DNA of 64,000 nucleotides, taken from contig NZ_BDCJ01000022.1 of NCBI RefSeq assembly GCF_001613445.1, positions 62,001-126,000 of the forward strand. Direction: 5' to 3'. Below are positions 17,701 to 24,925 of the stretch, one piece after another (position 1 is the stretch's first letter; every line of letters starts with the position of its first letter). Position numbers and translations under genes: made by a program. Source of the DNA: Nocardia grenadensis NBRC 108939. GTDB lineage: Bacteria; Actinomycetota; Actinomycetes; Mycobacteriales; Mycobacteriaceae. Under the pieces are notes generated by a model. The model did no database searches. It saw only the letters and a program-made list of their open reading frames with translations, and was not told the origin of the DNA.

Positions 17701-18916
17701 ACCGGGAATGCGCGCGGAACTCGCCGCGGCGCTGATCAAGACCCTGCCGAAACAGTTGCGGCGCACGGTGGTCCCGGCGCCGGATTTCGCCGCCGCCGCT
17801 CTGCGCGTGCTCACCCCGCGTGCCGAACCGCTGCGGACCGGCCTGGCCCGGGAGCTGACCCGCCTGGCGGCCACGCCGATCGCACCCGGCGATATGGACC
17901 CGGCCGCGCTCCCCGAGCATCTCCGGATGACCTTCGCCGCCACCGACACCGACGGCCGCGTCCTGACCACCAGCAAGAGTCTGGCGCAATTGCGGACCCG
18001 CCTGGCCGATCAGGTCTCCGCCTCGGTGGCCGCGGCCACGGCGAATGCCGAACGCGCCCCCGCGACGGTGTGGACCTCGGAATCCCTGGGCACCCTGGAC
18101 GCCACGGTGCGCCGGGAAGTGGGCGGTCAGACCATCACCGGCTACCCCGCGCTGGTGCCGGAGGCCGACGGAGTCGCGGTCCGGGTGCTCACCTCGCCCG
18201 CCGAACAGACCCGGGCCATGCGGGCCGGAACCCGGGCGCTGGTGCTCAACGCCGTCCCCACCTCGGTACGTGCCGTCACCGCGGGCCTGTCCCCGGCGGA
18301 CCGGCTGGTCCTCAGCCAGAACCCGTACGGTTCGGTCGACGCGCTGGTCGAGGACTGCCGCGCCGCGGCGGCCGACCAGCTCATCGCCGCCGCGGGCGGA
18401 CCCGTCCGCGACCCCGCGCAGTTCGAGCGTCTGGTGTCGGCGCTGCGGCCGAAGCTGAACGAGGTGGTCACCAGGATCGTCCGGCTGGTTGTGCCGGTGC
18501 TGGCCGCGGCGCACGAGGTGTCGACCGCGTTGCACGGTGTGCGGGAAGCCGATATCGCCGAGGATGTCCGGGATCAGCTGGCGGAGCTGCTGTTCGACGG
18601 GTTCGTCTCCGAATGGGGCCCGGCCCGGCTGCGGGAACTGCCCCGGTATCTGCGCGCGGCGCGGGCCCGGCTCGCGGCGCTGCCCGGGTCCGCGGTACGC
18701 GACCGCCAGGCGATGGCCGAGGTGGACACCGCACTGGGTGCCTACGATCAGTTGCTGGCCCGGCTACCGGAAGCGCGCCGGACCGCATCCGACGTCACCG
18801 AGATCTGGTGGATGATCCAGGAGTTGCGGGTGAGCCTGTTCGCCCAGAAGGTGGGTACACCGTATCCGGTCTCCGTCAAGCGGATACAGAAAGCGGCCGC
18901 GGCCGTGCGCCGCTGA
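14735..18916 (+). CDS. hrpA: ATP-dependent RNA helicase HrpA
   Basis: This 1393-residue DEAH/RHA helicase is of normal length for the HrpA family. Walker A (GETGSGKTTQ) is near residue 90, the DEAH box (IIIDEAHERSLN) near 185, and motif III (ITSATID) near 220. Motif VI (ASARQRSGRCGRVADG) is followed by HA2, OB-fold and the long DUF3418 C-terminal region typical of HrpA. A low-complexity, charged insertion occurs at about 655-700. HrpA proteins act on RNA and resolve stalled or collided ribosomes in E. coli; the role here is inferred. The ATG at 14735 aligns with the conserved start. The gene is convergent with nrdR, with only 10 bp between stops. Confidence 0.95.
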   Translation: MTRTAVTHRELRTRLASLTLRDEHRLHRQLDRVRGGDLSRIESEITAAEERIAARRAAVPAITYPGQLPVTGRRDDIAAAIAAHQVVVVAGETGSGKTTQIPKICLELGRGIRGAIGHTQPRRLAARTVAERIATELGTELGDAVGYTVRFTDHAAEHTLVKLMTDGILLAEIQRDRLLRAYDTIIIDEAHERSLNIDFLLGYLKQLLPRRPDLKIVITSATIDPELFARHFADATGNPAPIVEVSGRSYPVEIRYRPLALPAPEEEDEEEDHRPVDRDPVDAICAAVTELFAEGDGDVLVFLSGEREIRDTADALADLKLSRTEILPLYARLSAAEQHRVFAPHTGRRVVLATNVAETSLTVPGIRYVVDPGTARISRYSMRTKVQRLPIEPVSQASARQRSGRCGRVADGICIRLYSEDDFESRPAFTDPEILRTNLAAVILQMTALGLGEMERFPFVEAPDQRAVRDGVALLEELGALTRGTPDERPSAAAPETDGRDADSANRDETVAVRRRRRADSGPTLTPTGREMARLPVDPRMGRMLVEAHRNGCLAEMLVIVAALSIQDVRERPVDQQQAADAKHARFTVPNSDFLTYLRLWEYLTGQRRALSANRFRRMCREEFLHYLRIREWQDLYGQLRTITKGMGWSLHEPAAEPETKDSRPARSRNDPRRGGGPNGAKPEPEAAGPVRTAPAAPRPVEEMTSDTDPWDATAVHQALLSGMLSHIGVREAESREFLGARNAKFMIFPGSSLAKKPPRWVMAAELVETSRLWGRIAARVEPEWAERLAGDLVKRIYSEPHWSSKRGAARAYERVTLYGVPLVTGRPVDYGRIDPEVSRELFLRHALVQGEWQTRHEFFHRNRALLDDIADLEHRARRRDIMVDDEVLFEFYDRRIPADIVSVRHFDAWWKTARRQDPHQLDFTTETVVNENANTLDPTDFPDAWRQGELSFPLTYQFEPGQADDGVTVRIPVAQLAHVRAVGFDWLVPGMRAELAAALIKTLPKQLRRTVVPAPDFAAAALRVLTPRAEPLRTGLARELTRLAATPIAPGDMDPAALPEHLRMTFAATDTDGRVLTTSKSLAQLRTRLADQVSASVAAATANAERAPATVWTSESLGTLDATVRREVGGQTITGYPALVPEADGVAVRVLTSPAEQTRAMRAGTRALVLNAVPTSVRAVTAGLSPADRLVLSQNPYGSVDALVEDCRAAAADQLIAAAGGPVRDPAQFERLVSALRPKLNEVVTRIVRLVVPVLAAAHEVSTALHGVREADIAEDVRDQLAELLFDGFVSEWGPARLRELPRYLRAARARLAALPGSAVRDRQAMAEVDTALGAYDQLLARLPEARRTASDVTEIWWMIQELRVSLFAQKVGTPYPVSVKRIQKAAAAVRR

Positions 18917-18926
18917 CTCCGCCCGG

Positions 18927-19394
18927 TCAGTCCCCGGGGCCGACCGCCGCCCGGGCCTGGCGCATATCCCGGATTTCGCGTTCGAAATCCTCGGCGGAGG
19001 TGAAGGATCGGTAGACCGAGGCGAAACGCAGATACGCCACCTCGTCCAGTTCGCGTAGCGGCCCGAGAATCGCCAGGCCGACCTCATGACTCGGCACTTC
19101 GGGTGACCCCTTGGCCCGGACCGCGTCCTCCACCTGCTGGGCCAGCAGGTTCAGCGCGTCGTCGTCGACCTCGCGGCCCTGGCAGGCGCGCCGCACCCCG
19201 CGGATCACCTTCTCCCGGCTGAACGGCTCGGTGACCCCGCTGCGTTTGACCACCGACAGGATCGCCGTCTCCACCGTGGTGAAGCGACGGCCGCATTCCG
19301 GGCAGGAGCGTCTGCGGCGAATGGCGGCGCCCTCGTCGGCCAGTCGCGAGTCGACGACCCGGGAGTCGGGGTGTCGGCAGTACGGGCAGTGCAT
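18927..19394 (-). CDS. nrdR: Transcriptional repressor NrdR
   Basis: The protein has 155 residues. The N-terminal zinc ribbon has Cys3, Cys6, Cys31 and Cys34 (MHCPYC, RRSCPECGRR). The ATP-cone domain spans about residues 46-136, with KRSGVTEPFSREKVIRGV. NrdR senses dATP/ATP and represses ribonucleotide reductase genes. The length and all zinc ligands are standard. In M. tuberculosis nrdR (Rv2718c) also lies between this block and lexA. It is convergent with hrpA and transcribed in the same direction as the ChiZ-like gene upstream. Confidence 0.97.
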   Translation of the reverse strand: MHCPYCRHPDSRVVDSRLADEGAAIRRRRSCPECGRRFTTVETAILSVVKRSGVTEPFSREKVIRGVRRACQGREVDDDALNLLAQQVEDAVRAKGSPEVPSHEVGLAILGPLRELDEVAYLRFASVYRSFTSAEDFEREIRDMRQARAAVGPGD

Positions 19395-19597
19395 CCGGGG
19401 TCCTTCGTCGCTGCGAACGCTCGCGGCCGAACCGGCGCCGGTCGCGGGTCCGGCGAGCGCGGGTACCGGGCCGGTGCCCGGGTACGGGTGGGCCGGTCAC
19501 ACGCACCGGCTCGAGTGCATAACACGTCGAGGATACCGGTACGGGGTGTGCCGTGCGCGCGCTCACCCCTGGTCCGGACACACGCGCCGCCGGCACG

Positions 19598-20068
19598 CTA
19601 CCGGGGCCCGGGTGCCTCGGCCGCCGGACCGGGCACCGACCCGGCCGGAATTCCGGACGGTGTCGGCCCGGGCGCCGGATCCGGAGCCCGCAGATGCGCC
19701 AGCGCGAGGAAGGCGACCACCACCGTCGCGGTGATCACGGCGGTCAGTGCCGTCGCCGCGTAGCCGGCCCGGGCCCGCTCGACCAGATCGCCGGGTTCGG
19801 GTGGCCGGGGCCGGGGTGCCACCGCCGGCCCGCGGCGCGCTACCGGCGCCGTGGGCCGGACGAGCGGGCGGTACCCGTTCCCCCCGCCCCGGTGCGGTGC
19901 CGCGGCACAGGGGCGGAGCAGGGCGGGCCGCCGCGTGTCCGGGCCCGGCAACCCGCCCTCGTCCGGATGGGCGGTTCCGGTCTCCCCCGGCGGGACCGGA
20001 CCACATTGCACCCGGGCGGCGACGTCTTCCCGCGTGCCGGTACCGGTCACGCTGATGGCGGTGTTCAT
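19598..20068 (-). CDS. ChiZ-position membrane protein, SOS-controlled, lacking a LysM domain
   Basis: The protein has 156 residues. A Pro/Gly/Arg-rich cytoplasmic segment (1-105) is followed by one membrane helix (about 106-130, ALTAVITATVVVAFLALAHL) and a short Pro-rich tail of about 26 residues. It sits where M. tuberculosis has chiZ (Rv2719c), a LexA-regulated, divergently transcribed protein that blocks division by acting on FtsI/FtsQ. ChiZ has a C-terminal LysM domain; here the frame stops soon after the membrane helix and no LysM-like sequence follows in any frame. Three SOS boxes lie upstream. The ATG at 20068 is chosen over upstream starts because those would run across the boxes. Homology to ChiZ rests on position and topology only. 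Confidence 0.6.
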   Translation of the reverse strand: MNTAISVTGTGTREDVAARVQCGPVPPGETGTAHPDEGGLPGPDTRRPALLRPCAAAPHRGGGNGYRPLVRPTAPVARRGPAVAPRPRPPEPGDLVERARAGYAATALTAVITATVVVAFLALAHLRAPDPAPGPTPSGIPAGSVPGPAAEAPGPR

Positions 20069-20110
20069 CGGATAGACCTCCGTGCTGGTTGCTCGCGGAA
20101 CCATCGGTAT

Positions 20111-20126
20111 TCGATCACATGTTCGA
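20111..20126. promoter_or_regulatory. SOS (LexA) box 1
   Basis: TCGATCACATGTTCGA matches the actinobacterial LexA box TCGAAC-N4-GTTCGA at 11 of 12 fixed positions. It lies 42 bp upstream of the ChiZ-like start. It shares one base with box 2. Confidence 0.85.
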
Positions 20127-20141
20127 CGAACGAATGTTCGA
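20126..20141. promoter_or_regulatory. SOS (LexA) box 2
   Basis: ACGAACGAATGTTCGA matches the LexA box at 11 of 12 fixed positions. Its centre is 15 bp from that of box 1, so two LexA dimers would bind nearly adjacent sites. Confidence 0.8.
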
Positions 20142-20189
20142 TTTCTACCACGCCGGAGGGATAATGTCAGTAGCAACGCCGGACATACC

Positions 20190-20205
20190 TCGAACAGATG
20201 TTTGA
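20190..20205. promoter_or_regulatory. SOS (LexA) box 3, lexA-proximal
   Basis: TCGAACAGATGTTTGA matches the LexA box at 11 of 12 fixed positions. It lies 117 bp upstream of the lexA start and is the likely autoregulatory operator. Confidence 0.8.
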
Positions 20206-20322
20206 TAGATCGGAGAGGGCCGACTAGATTCACTGCACGACATCAAACCTCGGGCACAGCCGGTCCGGGCCGTCTGCCGGGACGGCGGTCACCGGGCCGG
20301 AAACCGACGAGAAAGGGCGGTT

Positions 20323-21057
20323 GTGGTGAGCCAATCAGACGACACGGGTGCCGGGGCCGGCCCCGGCACCGAACCGGGGGTGACCGGTGCGGATCTCACC
20401 GTGCGTCAGCGCAAGGTGCTCGAGGTCATCCGGTCCTCGGTGAGTCTGCGCGGCTATCCGCCCAGCATCCGCGAGATCGGTGACGCGGTCGGCCTGAACT
20501 CCACCTCCTCGGTCGCCCATCAACTGCGCACCCTGGAGCGCAAGGGGTATCTACGCCGCGACCCCAATCGTCCCCGCGCCGTGGACGTCCGCGGTATGGA
20601 CGAGGCGGTCCGCTCGGTGACCACGCTGCCGCCCGCCGATACCACCGCTGCCACCGAGGCGGCCGGCGATACCGATCACCCGATCCCGACCTATGTACCG
20701 GTGCTCGGCCGAATCGCCGCCGGTGGCCCGATCCTGGCGGAACAGGCGGTGGAAGACGTGTTCCCACTCCCTCGCGAACTGGTCGGCGACGGTTCGCTGT
20801 TCCTGCTGAAGGTGGTCGGCGAGTCCATGGTCGACGCAGCCATCTGCGACGGTGACTGGGTGGTGGTCCGGCAGCAGAATGTGGCCGACAACGGCGATAT
20901 CGTCGCGGCGATGCTGGACGGCGAAGCGACCGTGAAGACGTTCAAACGCAGCGGCAAGGACGTCTGGCTGATGCCGCACAATCCGCATTTCGAGCCGATT
21001 CCGGGTAACGACGCCCGCATTCTCGGCAAAGTCGTCACCGTGATCCGCAAGGTCTGA
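20323..21057 (+). CDS. lexA: SOS repressor LexA
   Basis: The protein has 244 residues. The N-terminal winged helix (about 26-90) contains the recognition segment PSIREIGDAVGLNSTSSVAH. A linker of about 30 residues leads to the S24 peptidase domain. The self-cleavage site is Ala133-Gly134 (GRIAAGGP), with catalytic Ser168 (VGESMVD) and Lys205 (EATVKTF). RecA filaments trigger self-cleavage, freeing SOS genes. Two GTG starts (20323 and 20326) follow a purine-rich GAAAGGG; the N-terminal 22 residues are Gly/Thr-rich and poorly conserved. Three SOS boxes lie upstream, shared with the divergent ChiZ-like gene, and recA in this window carries a matching box. Confidence 0.97.
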   Translation: MVSQSDDTGAGAGPGTEPGVTGADLTVRQRKVLEVIRSSVSLRGYPPSIREIGDAVGLNSTSSVAHQLRTLERKGYLRRDPNRPRAVDVRGMDEAVRSVTTLPPADTTAATEAAGDTDHPIPTYVPVLGRIAAGGPILAEQAVEDVFPLPRELVGDGSLFLLKVVGESMVDAAICDGDWVVVRQQNVADNGDIVAAMLDGEATVKTFKRSGKDVWLMPHNPHFEPIPGNDARILGKVVTVIRKV

Positions 21058-21121
21058 GACCGTTTGCCGGCACCGGGCACGCGCCGGCGCCGGACCATCT
21101 CCCGGTGGCGGTGAGGAGCCC

Positions 21122-21832
21122 ATGGCAGTACCCCAGGTCGCGGTCGTCCGGCCACGTTCGGGACTCGGCTCCGGGCCGATCCCGAACCGGGTCTGGTATG
21201 CCGCCTACGGATCGAATGCCGATCCGGAGCGCCTGCGCTGCTACCTCACCGGGGCCCGCCCCGCCGGCACGGTCCATCGCCCGCCCGGTACCGGGCCCGG
21301 TGCCCTGGAGGGTTGCCGCGACCGGGCGGCGCCGGCGCGTACGATCGCGCCGACGCTGCCCGGGTTGCTGTATTTCGCCACTCAATCGGCGATCTGGACC
21401 GGCGGCCGCGCCTTCTACGATCCCACCGCCCCCGCCGAGACCCCCGTGCGCGCCTACCTGCTCACCCGGTCGCAGTTCAGCGATATCGTCGCCCAGGAGA
21501 TGTATCGTCCGGCCGGCACCGACCTCGACCTGTCCGAGGCGGTGCGCACGGGCCGGTCACGCCTCGGCCCCGGCCGCTACGAAACCCTGGTCTGCCCAGG
21601 CATATTCGACGGCCTTCCCATCTTGACCTGCACCGCCCCGTGGCGCTGGCGCGAGATCGCCGGGAACCCACCGGCCGCCGCGTACCTCCATCGGATCGGC
21701 ACGGGTCTGCGTGCGGCACATCGATGGTCGGTCCACGAGGCAGCCGGTTATCTGGCCGGTCGCCCGGGCGCCGCCGGACACTGGACTGCCGGTGAGGTGG
21801 CCCGGCTGCTGCGCGGCGAATACGACACCTGA
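21122..21832 (+). CDS. Gamma-glutamylcyclotransferase-fold protein
   Basis: The protein has 236 residues. The YGSN motif near residue 30 (VWYAAYGSNADPERL) is the signature of the GGCT-like fold, where it binds the substrate's alpha-carboxylate region. A conserved Glu that serves as general base in true cyclotransferases may be the one in IVAQEMYRP. Members are often vaguely or wrongly annotated in actinobacteria. The substrate is unknown; activities in the fold include gamma-glutamyl cyclisation and aminoacyl transfer. The ATG follows lexA by 64 bp and may be cotranscribed. It is convergent with the IclR gene. Confidence 0.75.
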   Translation: MAVPQVAVVRPRSGLGSGPIPNRVWYAAYGSNADPERLRCYLTGARPAGTVHRPPGTGPGALEGCRDRAAPARTIAPTLPGLLYFATQSAIWTGGRAFYDPTAPAETPVRAYLLTRSQFSDIVAQEMYRPAGTDLDLSEAVRTGRSRLGPGRYETLVCPGIFDGLPILTCTAPWRWREIAGNPPAAAYLHRIGTGLRAAHRWSVHEAAGYLAGRPGAAGHWTAGEVARLLRGEYDT

Positions 21833-21871
21833 GCTCCGCGAGGGTCGTATCGGCGCTACCGCGGCCCCGTC

Positions 21872-22744
21872 TCACCCGTCCGCGGTCCGCAGTGCCACCG
21901 AGATCGATCGGGCGCCCGCGCGCACGATGTCGATATACCGGGATCGGTCCGCCGGACCGGCCTCCGCCCGCAACGGGCCGAGCTGGACCTCGTAGGGTGC
22001 TTCGTCGCCATGGAAGACCGGCGCGGACACATAGCTGAGCGGCAGCGGGTGCCGGGTGCGAATATCGGCCTCGGTATATGCGCGCGAGGTCAATCGGCCG
22101 AGCTGGCGCAGTGCCTCGGCCCGTAACTTCGGCCGCAGGAGTTCGGCGCCGAGCGCGCCGAGCAGTTCGGTCAGCAGATCCACGAGCCCGGCGTCGTCGG
22201 CTTCGGGCCGGAACATGGCGAATCCGTGTGCGGTGACGAAGCCGAGTAGTTCCGCCGCCCCGGTCCGCCCGTGTGTCGTCGCCAGCCAGCGCTGCCGTTC
22301 GGCGGGCGTCCGCCACGGCATCACCGCGGCCCCCGCCGGGTAGACGACCGGAACCGATTGCCCGACGGACAGACCCGGCACTATCCGCGCACCCGCGTAC
22401 TGTTTGGCGACGATGGTGAGCTGATCGTCGGAGATCCGGCTCAGGGTGGCTCCGCAACCGGCGGCCTCGGCCAGAGCCGCCAGCTCGGCGCCCACCGCGA
22501 CCGCCGCGCCCACGGGTTCGGCGGGTGACAGGCGGGCCAATGCGGGTCCGCGCCGGTAGGCCAGGCTCGCGTCCCGGACCACCCAATGCGCCTCGCACAG
22601 CTCGGTGAGCACCGCGGTGACCGTGGCCCGGGCCAGTTCCAGACGTTCGGCGATCTCCGAAACGGTCAGCGCCCGCTCCGATTCCGCGAGCAGTTCGACC
22701 ACCGCCACCACCCGGCGTGTCGGCGGGGATCCGGCCGTCGCCAT
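21872..22744 (-). CDS. IclR-family transcriptional regulator
   Basis: The protein has 290 residues. An N-terminal winged helix-turn-helix (about 8-70, LTVSEIAERLELARATVTAV) is followed by the larger IclR effector-binding domain. The ATG is preceded by GGAG. It is divergent from an SDR/dehydrogenase operon, and a strong inverted repeat lies in the 103-bp gap. It therefore most likely controls that operon and itself in response to a substrate or product of those enzymes. The effector is unknown. Confidence 0.88.
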   Translation of the reverse strand: MATAGSPPTRRVVAVVELLAESERALTVSEIAERLELARATVTAVLTELCEAHWVVRDASLAYRRGPALARLSPAEPVGAAVAVGAELAALAEAAGCGATLSRISDDQLTIVAKQYAGARIVPGLSVGQSVPVVYPAGAAVMPWRTPAERQRWLATTHGRTGAAELLGFVTAHGFAMFRPEADDAGLVDLLTELLGALGAELLRPKLRAEALRQLGRLTSRAYTEADIRTRHPLPLSYVSAPVFHGDEAPYEVQLGPLRAEAGPADRSRYIDIVRAGARSISVALRTADG

Positions 22745-22789
22745 ATCCGATGCTCCCTTGTCGCCCGGTATCCCGGGATCTACACTGCA

Positions 22790-22823
22790 TCGACTATTCG
22801 ATAACACGACGTCGAATAGTCGA
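22790..22823. promoter_or_regulatory. Probable IclR operator (12-bp inverted repeat)
   Basis: TCGACTATTCGA (22790-22801) and its exact complement TCGAATAGTCGA (22812-22823) are separated by 10 bases. The arm centres are 22 bp apart, two helical turns. It lies in the divergent gap between the IclR gene and the SDR gene, 24 bp before the SDR start. Confidence 0.75.
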
Positions 22824-22847
22824 CATCAGCTTACTTCAGGAGGCGCC

Positions 22848-23639
22848 ATGATTCTGGACCGGTTCCGGCTCGACGACCGGGTCGCCGTGGTGACCGGTGC
22901 CGGGCGCGGACTCGGCGCGGCCATCGCCCTCGGTTTCGCCGAGGCGGGAGCCGACGTCGTGATCGCCGCCCGCACCGAATCCGAACTGACCGCAGTGGCC
23001 GAGCAGATCCGCCGGGCGGGTCGCCGGGCCCATATCGTGGTCGCCGACCTGGCCGATCCCGCGGCCTGCGCCGCCCTCGCCGAGACCGCGGCGGCGGAGT
23101 TCGGGCGGCTCGACATCGTGGTGAACAATGTCGGCGGCGCCATGCCCACCCCACTACTGGACACCACACCCGACGCCCTGACCCAGGCCTTCGGCTTCAA
23201 TGTCGCCAATGCCCACGCCCTGGTCCGGGCCGCCGTACCGATCATGCTGGACACCGCCGACGGCGGGTCGATCATCAACATCACCTCGACGATGGGCCGG
23301 CTCCCCGGCCGCGCCTTCGCCGCCTACGGCACCGCCAAAGCCGCGCTCGCGCACTACACCCGGCTGGCCGCCATGGATCTGTGCCCGCGCATCCGGGTCA
23401 ATGCCATCGCCCCCGGCTCCATCGCGACCTCCGCGCTCGAGGTCGTCGCCGCCGACGACACCCTGCGCGGCGCCCTGGAGAAAGCCACCCCGCTGCGCCG
23501 GATCGGCGATCCCGCCGATATCGCGGCCACCGCACTGTTCCTGGCATCCCCTGCCGGCGGTTACCTGACCGGGAAGGTGATCGAGACCGACGGCGGCCTG
23601 ATCGCCCCGAATCTCGATATCCCGATTCCGGATCTGTGA
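22848..23639 (+). CDS. SDR family oxidoreductase
   Basis: This 263-residue classical short-chain dehydrogenase/reductase has the NAD(P)-binding TGAGRGLG near residues 16-23 and NNVGG near 90. The catalytic Ser is in NITSTMGRLPG and the catalytic Tyr/Lys pair is in AAYGTAKAAL. The C-terminal IETDGGLIAP is typical of the family. CAGGAGG (22837-22843) fixes the ATG. The substrate is not evident. The DapB-like dehydrogenase starts 10 bp downstream, so the two form an operon under the likely control of the divergent IclR regulator, suggesting a catabolic pathway for a hydroxylated or ketonic compound. Confidence 0.9.
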   Translation: MILDRFRLDDRVAVVTGAGRGLGAAIALGFAEAGADVVIAARTESELTAVAEQIRRAGRRAHIVVADLADPAACAALAETAAAEFGRLDIVVNNVGGAMPTPLLDTTPDALTQAFGFNVANAHALVRAAVPIMLDTADGGSIINITSTMGRLPGRAFAAYGTAKAALAHYTRLAAMDLCPRIRVNAIAPGSIATSALEVVAADDTLRGALEKATPLRRIGDPADIAATALFLASPAGGYLTGKVIETDGGLIAPNLDIPIPDL

Positions 23640-23649
23640 GGAGACAGCT

Positions 23650-24732
23650 GTGACGTATCGCGTAGTGCACTGGGGCACCGGCAATGTCGGCCGCCACGCC
23701 CTGGCCGGGATCATCGATGATCCGCGGCTCGAACTGGTCGGCGTCAAGGTGTCCGGCAGCGCCAAGGAAGGCCGCGACGCCGGGGAACTCGCCGGGTCGC
23801 AGGTCCGTACCGGGATCCTGGCCACCACCGACGCCGCCGCGCTCCTGGCCACGAAACCGGATTGCGTGGTCTACACGGCCATGACCGACAATCGGCTCGT
23901 CGAGGCGCTCGCGGATCTGCGCACGATTCTGGCTGCAGGCGTCAATATTGCCGCGAGCGCCCCGGTCTTCCTGCAATACCCCTGGCAGGTGCTGCCGCCG
24001 GAGATGCTCGCCCCGATCGAGGAGGCGGCCGCCGCGGGCGGTGCGTCGTTGTTCGTCAACGGGATCGACCCGGGCTTCGCCAATGACCTGCTGCCGCTGG
24101 CGCTGGCCGGTACCTGCCGGCGGGTGGACCAGATCCGCTGCATGGAGATACTGGACTACGCGACCTACGACAATGCCGCGGTGATGTTCGACATCATGGG
24201 GTTCGGCAAACCTCTGGACGAGACCCCGATGCTCCTGCAACCCGGGGTGCTCTCCCTGGCCTGGGGCAGCGTGGTGCGCCAGCTGGCGGCCGGGCTGGGC
24301 GTGGAACTCGACGCCGTCACCGAAACCCACGAGCGGATTCCCGCGCCCGAGGACATCGAGATCGCGGCGGGCACGGTCGCGGCGGGCACCACCGCGGCCA
24401 TGCGATTCGAGGTCCGCGGAATGGTCGGCGACCGCGTCGTCACGGTACTGGAACACATCACCCGGACGCGCGCGGATCTGGCGCCCGACTGGCCGCGGCC
24501 GGCCCAGGAGGGCGGCTCGTACCGCGTCGAGATCACCGGCGAGCCGAATTACGCCATGGATCTCTGCTTGTCCAGCGACAACGGCGACCACAACCACGCC
24601 GGCCTGGTGGCCACGGCCATGCGGGTTGTCAACGCGGTCCCCGCGGTGGTGGCCGCCGCACCGGGTATCCGCACGACCCTGGACCTTCCGCTGATCACCG
24701 GGCCGGGGCGGGCGGGATCCGGCGGATCCTGA
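23650..24732 (+). CDS. NAD(P)-binding dihydrodipicolinate reductase-like / amine dehydrogenase family protein
   Basis: The protein has 360 residues. An N-terminal Rossmann fold begins VVHWGTGNVGRHALAGI and resembles the DapB N-domain. The remainder matches the NAD(P)H-dependent amine dehydrogenase family related to 2,4-diaminopentanoate dehydrogenase. DYATYDNAAVMFDIMGFGKP and the later GEPNYAMDLCLSS are typical of actinobacterial members. It is not the lysine-pathway dapB, which is shorter and has a different C-domain. The GTG start is preceded by AGGAG overlapping the SDR stop. It probably works with the SDR on the same substrate class. A hairpin terminator follows. Confidence 0.82.
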   Translation: MTYRVVHWGTGNVGRHALAGIIDDPRLELVGVKVSGSAKEGRDAGELAGSQVRTGILATTDAAALLATKPDCVVYTAMTDNRLVEALADLRTILAAGVNIAASAPVFLQYPWQVLPPEMLAPIEEAAAAGGASLFVNGIDPGFANDLLPLALAGTCRRVDQIRCMEILDYATYDNAAVMFDIMGFGKPLDETPMLLQPGVLSLAWGSVVRQLAAGLGVELDAVTETHERIPAPEDIEIAAGTVAAGTTAAMRFEVRGMVGDRVVTVLEHITRTRADLAPDWPRPAQEGGSYRVEITGEPNYAMDLCLSSDNGDHNHAGLVATAMRVVNAVPAVVAAAPGIRTTLDLPLITGPGRAGSGGS

Positions 24733-24749
24733 ACCGGGACCGTCACATG

Positions 24750-24773
24750 CCGCTCCGGTGGATCCCGGAGCGG
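24750..24773 (+). terminator. Hairpin terminator after the SDR/dehydrogenase operon
   Basis: CCGCTCCGG (24750-24758) and CCGGAGCGG (24765-24773) form a perfect 9-bp stem with a 6-base loop, 18 bases after the stop. The remaining sequence to 24925 shows no gene. Confidence 0.65.
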
Positions 24774-24925
24774 CCGGACCGACCGACCGTCAGCAGAAGG
24801 TGATGACGGTGCCGTTGACCACCGAGACACCCGATCCCGGAGTTGCCTTCTCCTCGTGTGCGGGCGGTCCCTCGCCCGCCCCGTTCACACGACTGGCCAC
24901 ACTGGATCCCGAGGGTTCCCGGCGT

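Noticed and set aside
20082..20483. Plus-strand reading frame across the chiZ-like/lexA gap
   Set aside because: It covers the three SOS boxes and overlaps lexA in another frame, with no recognisable domain.
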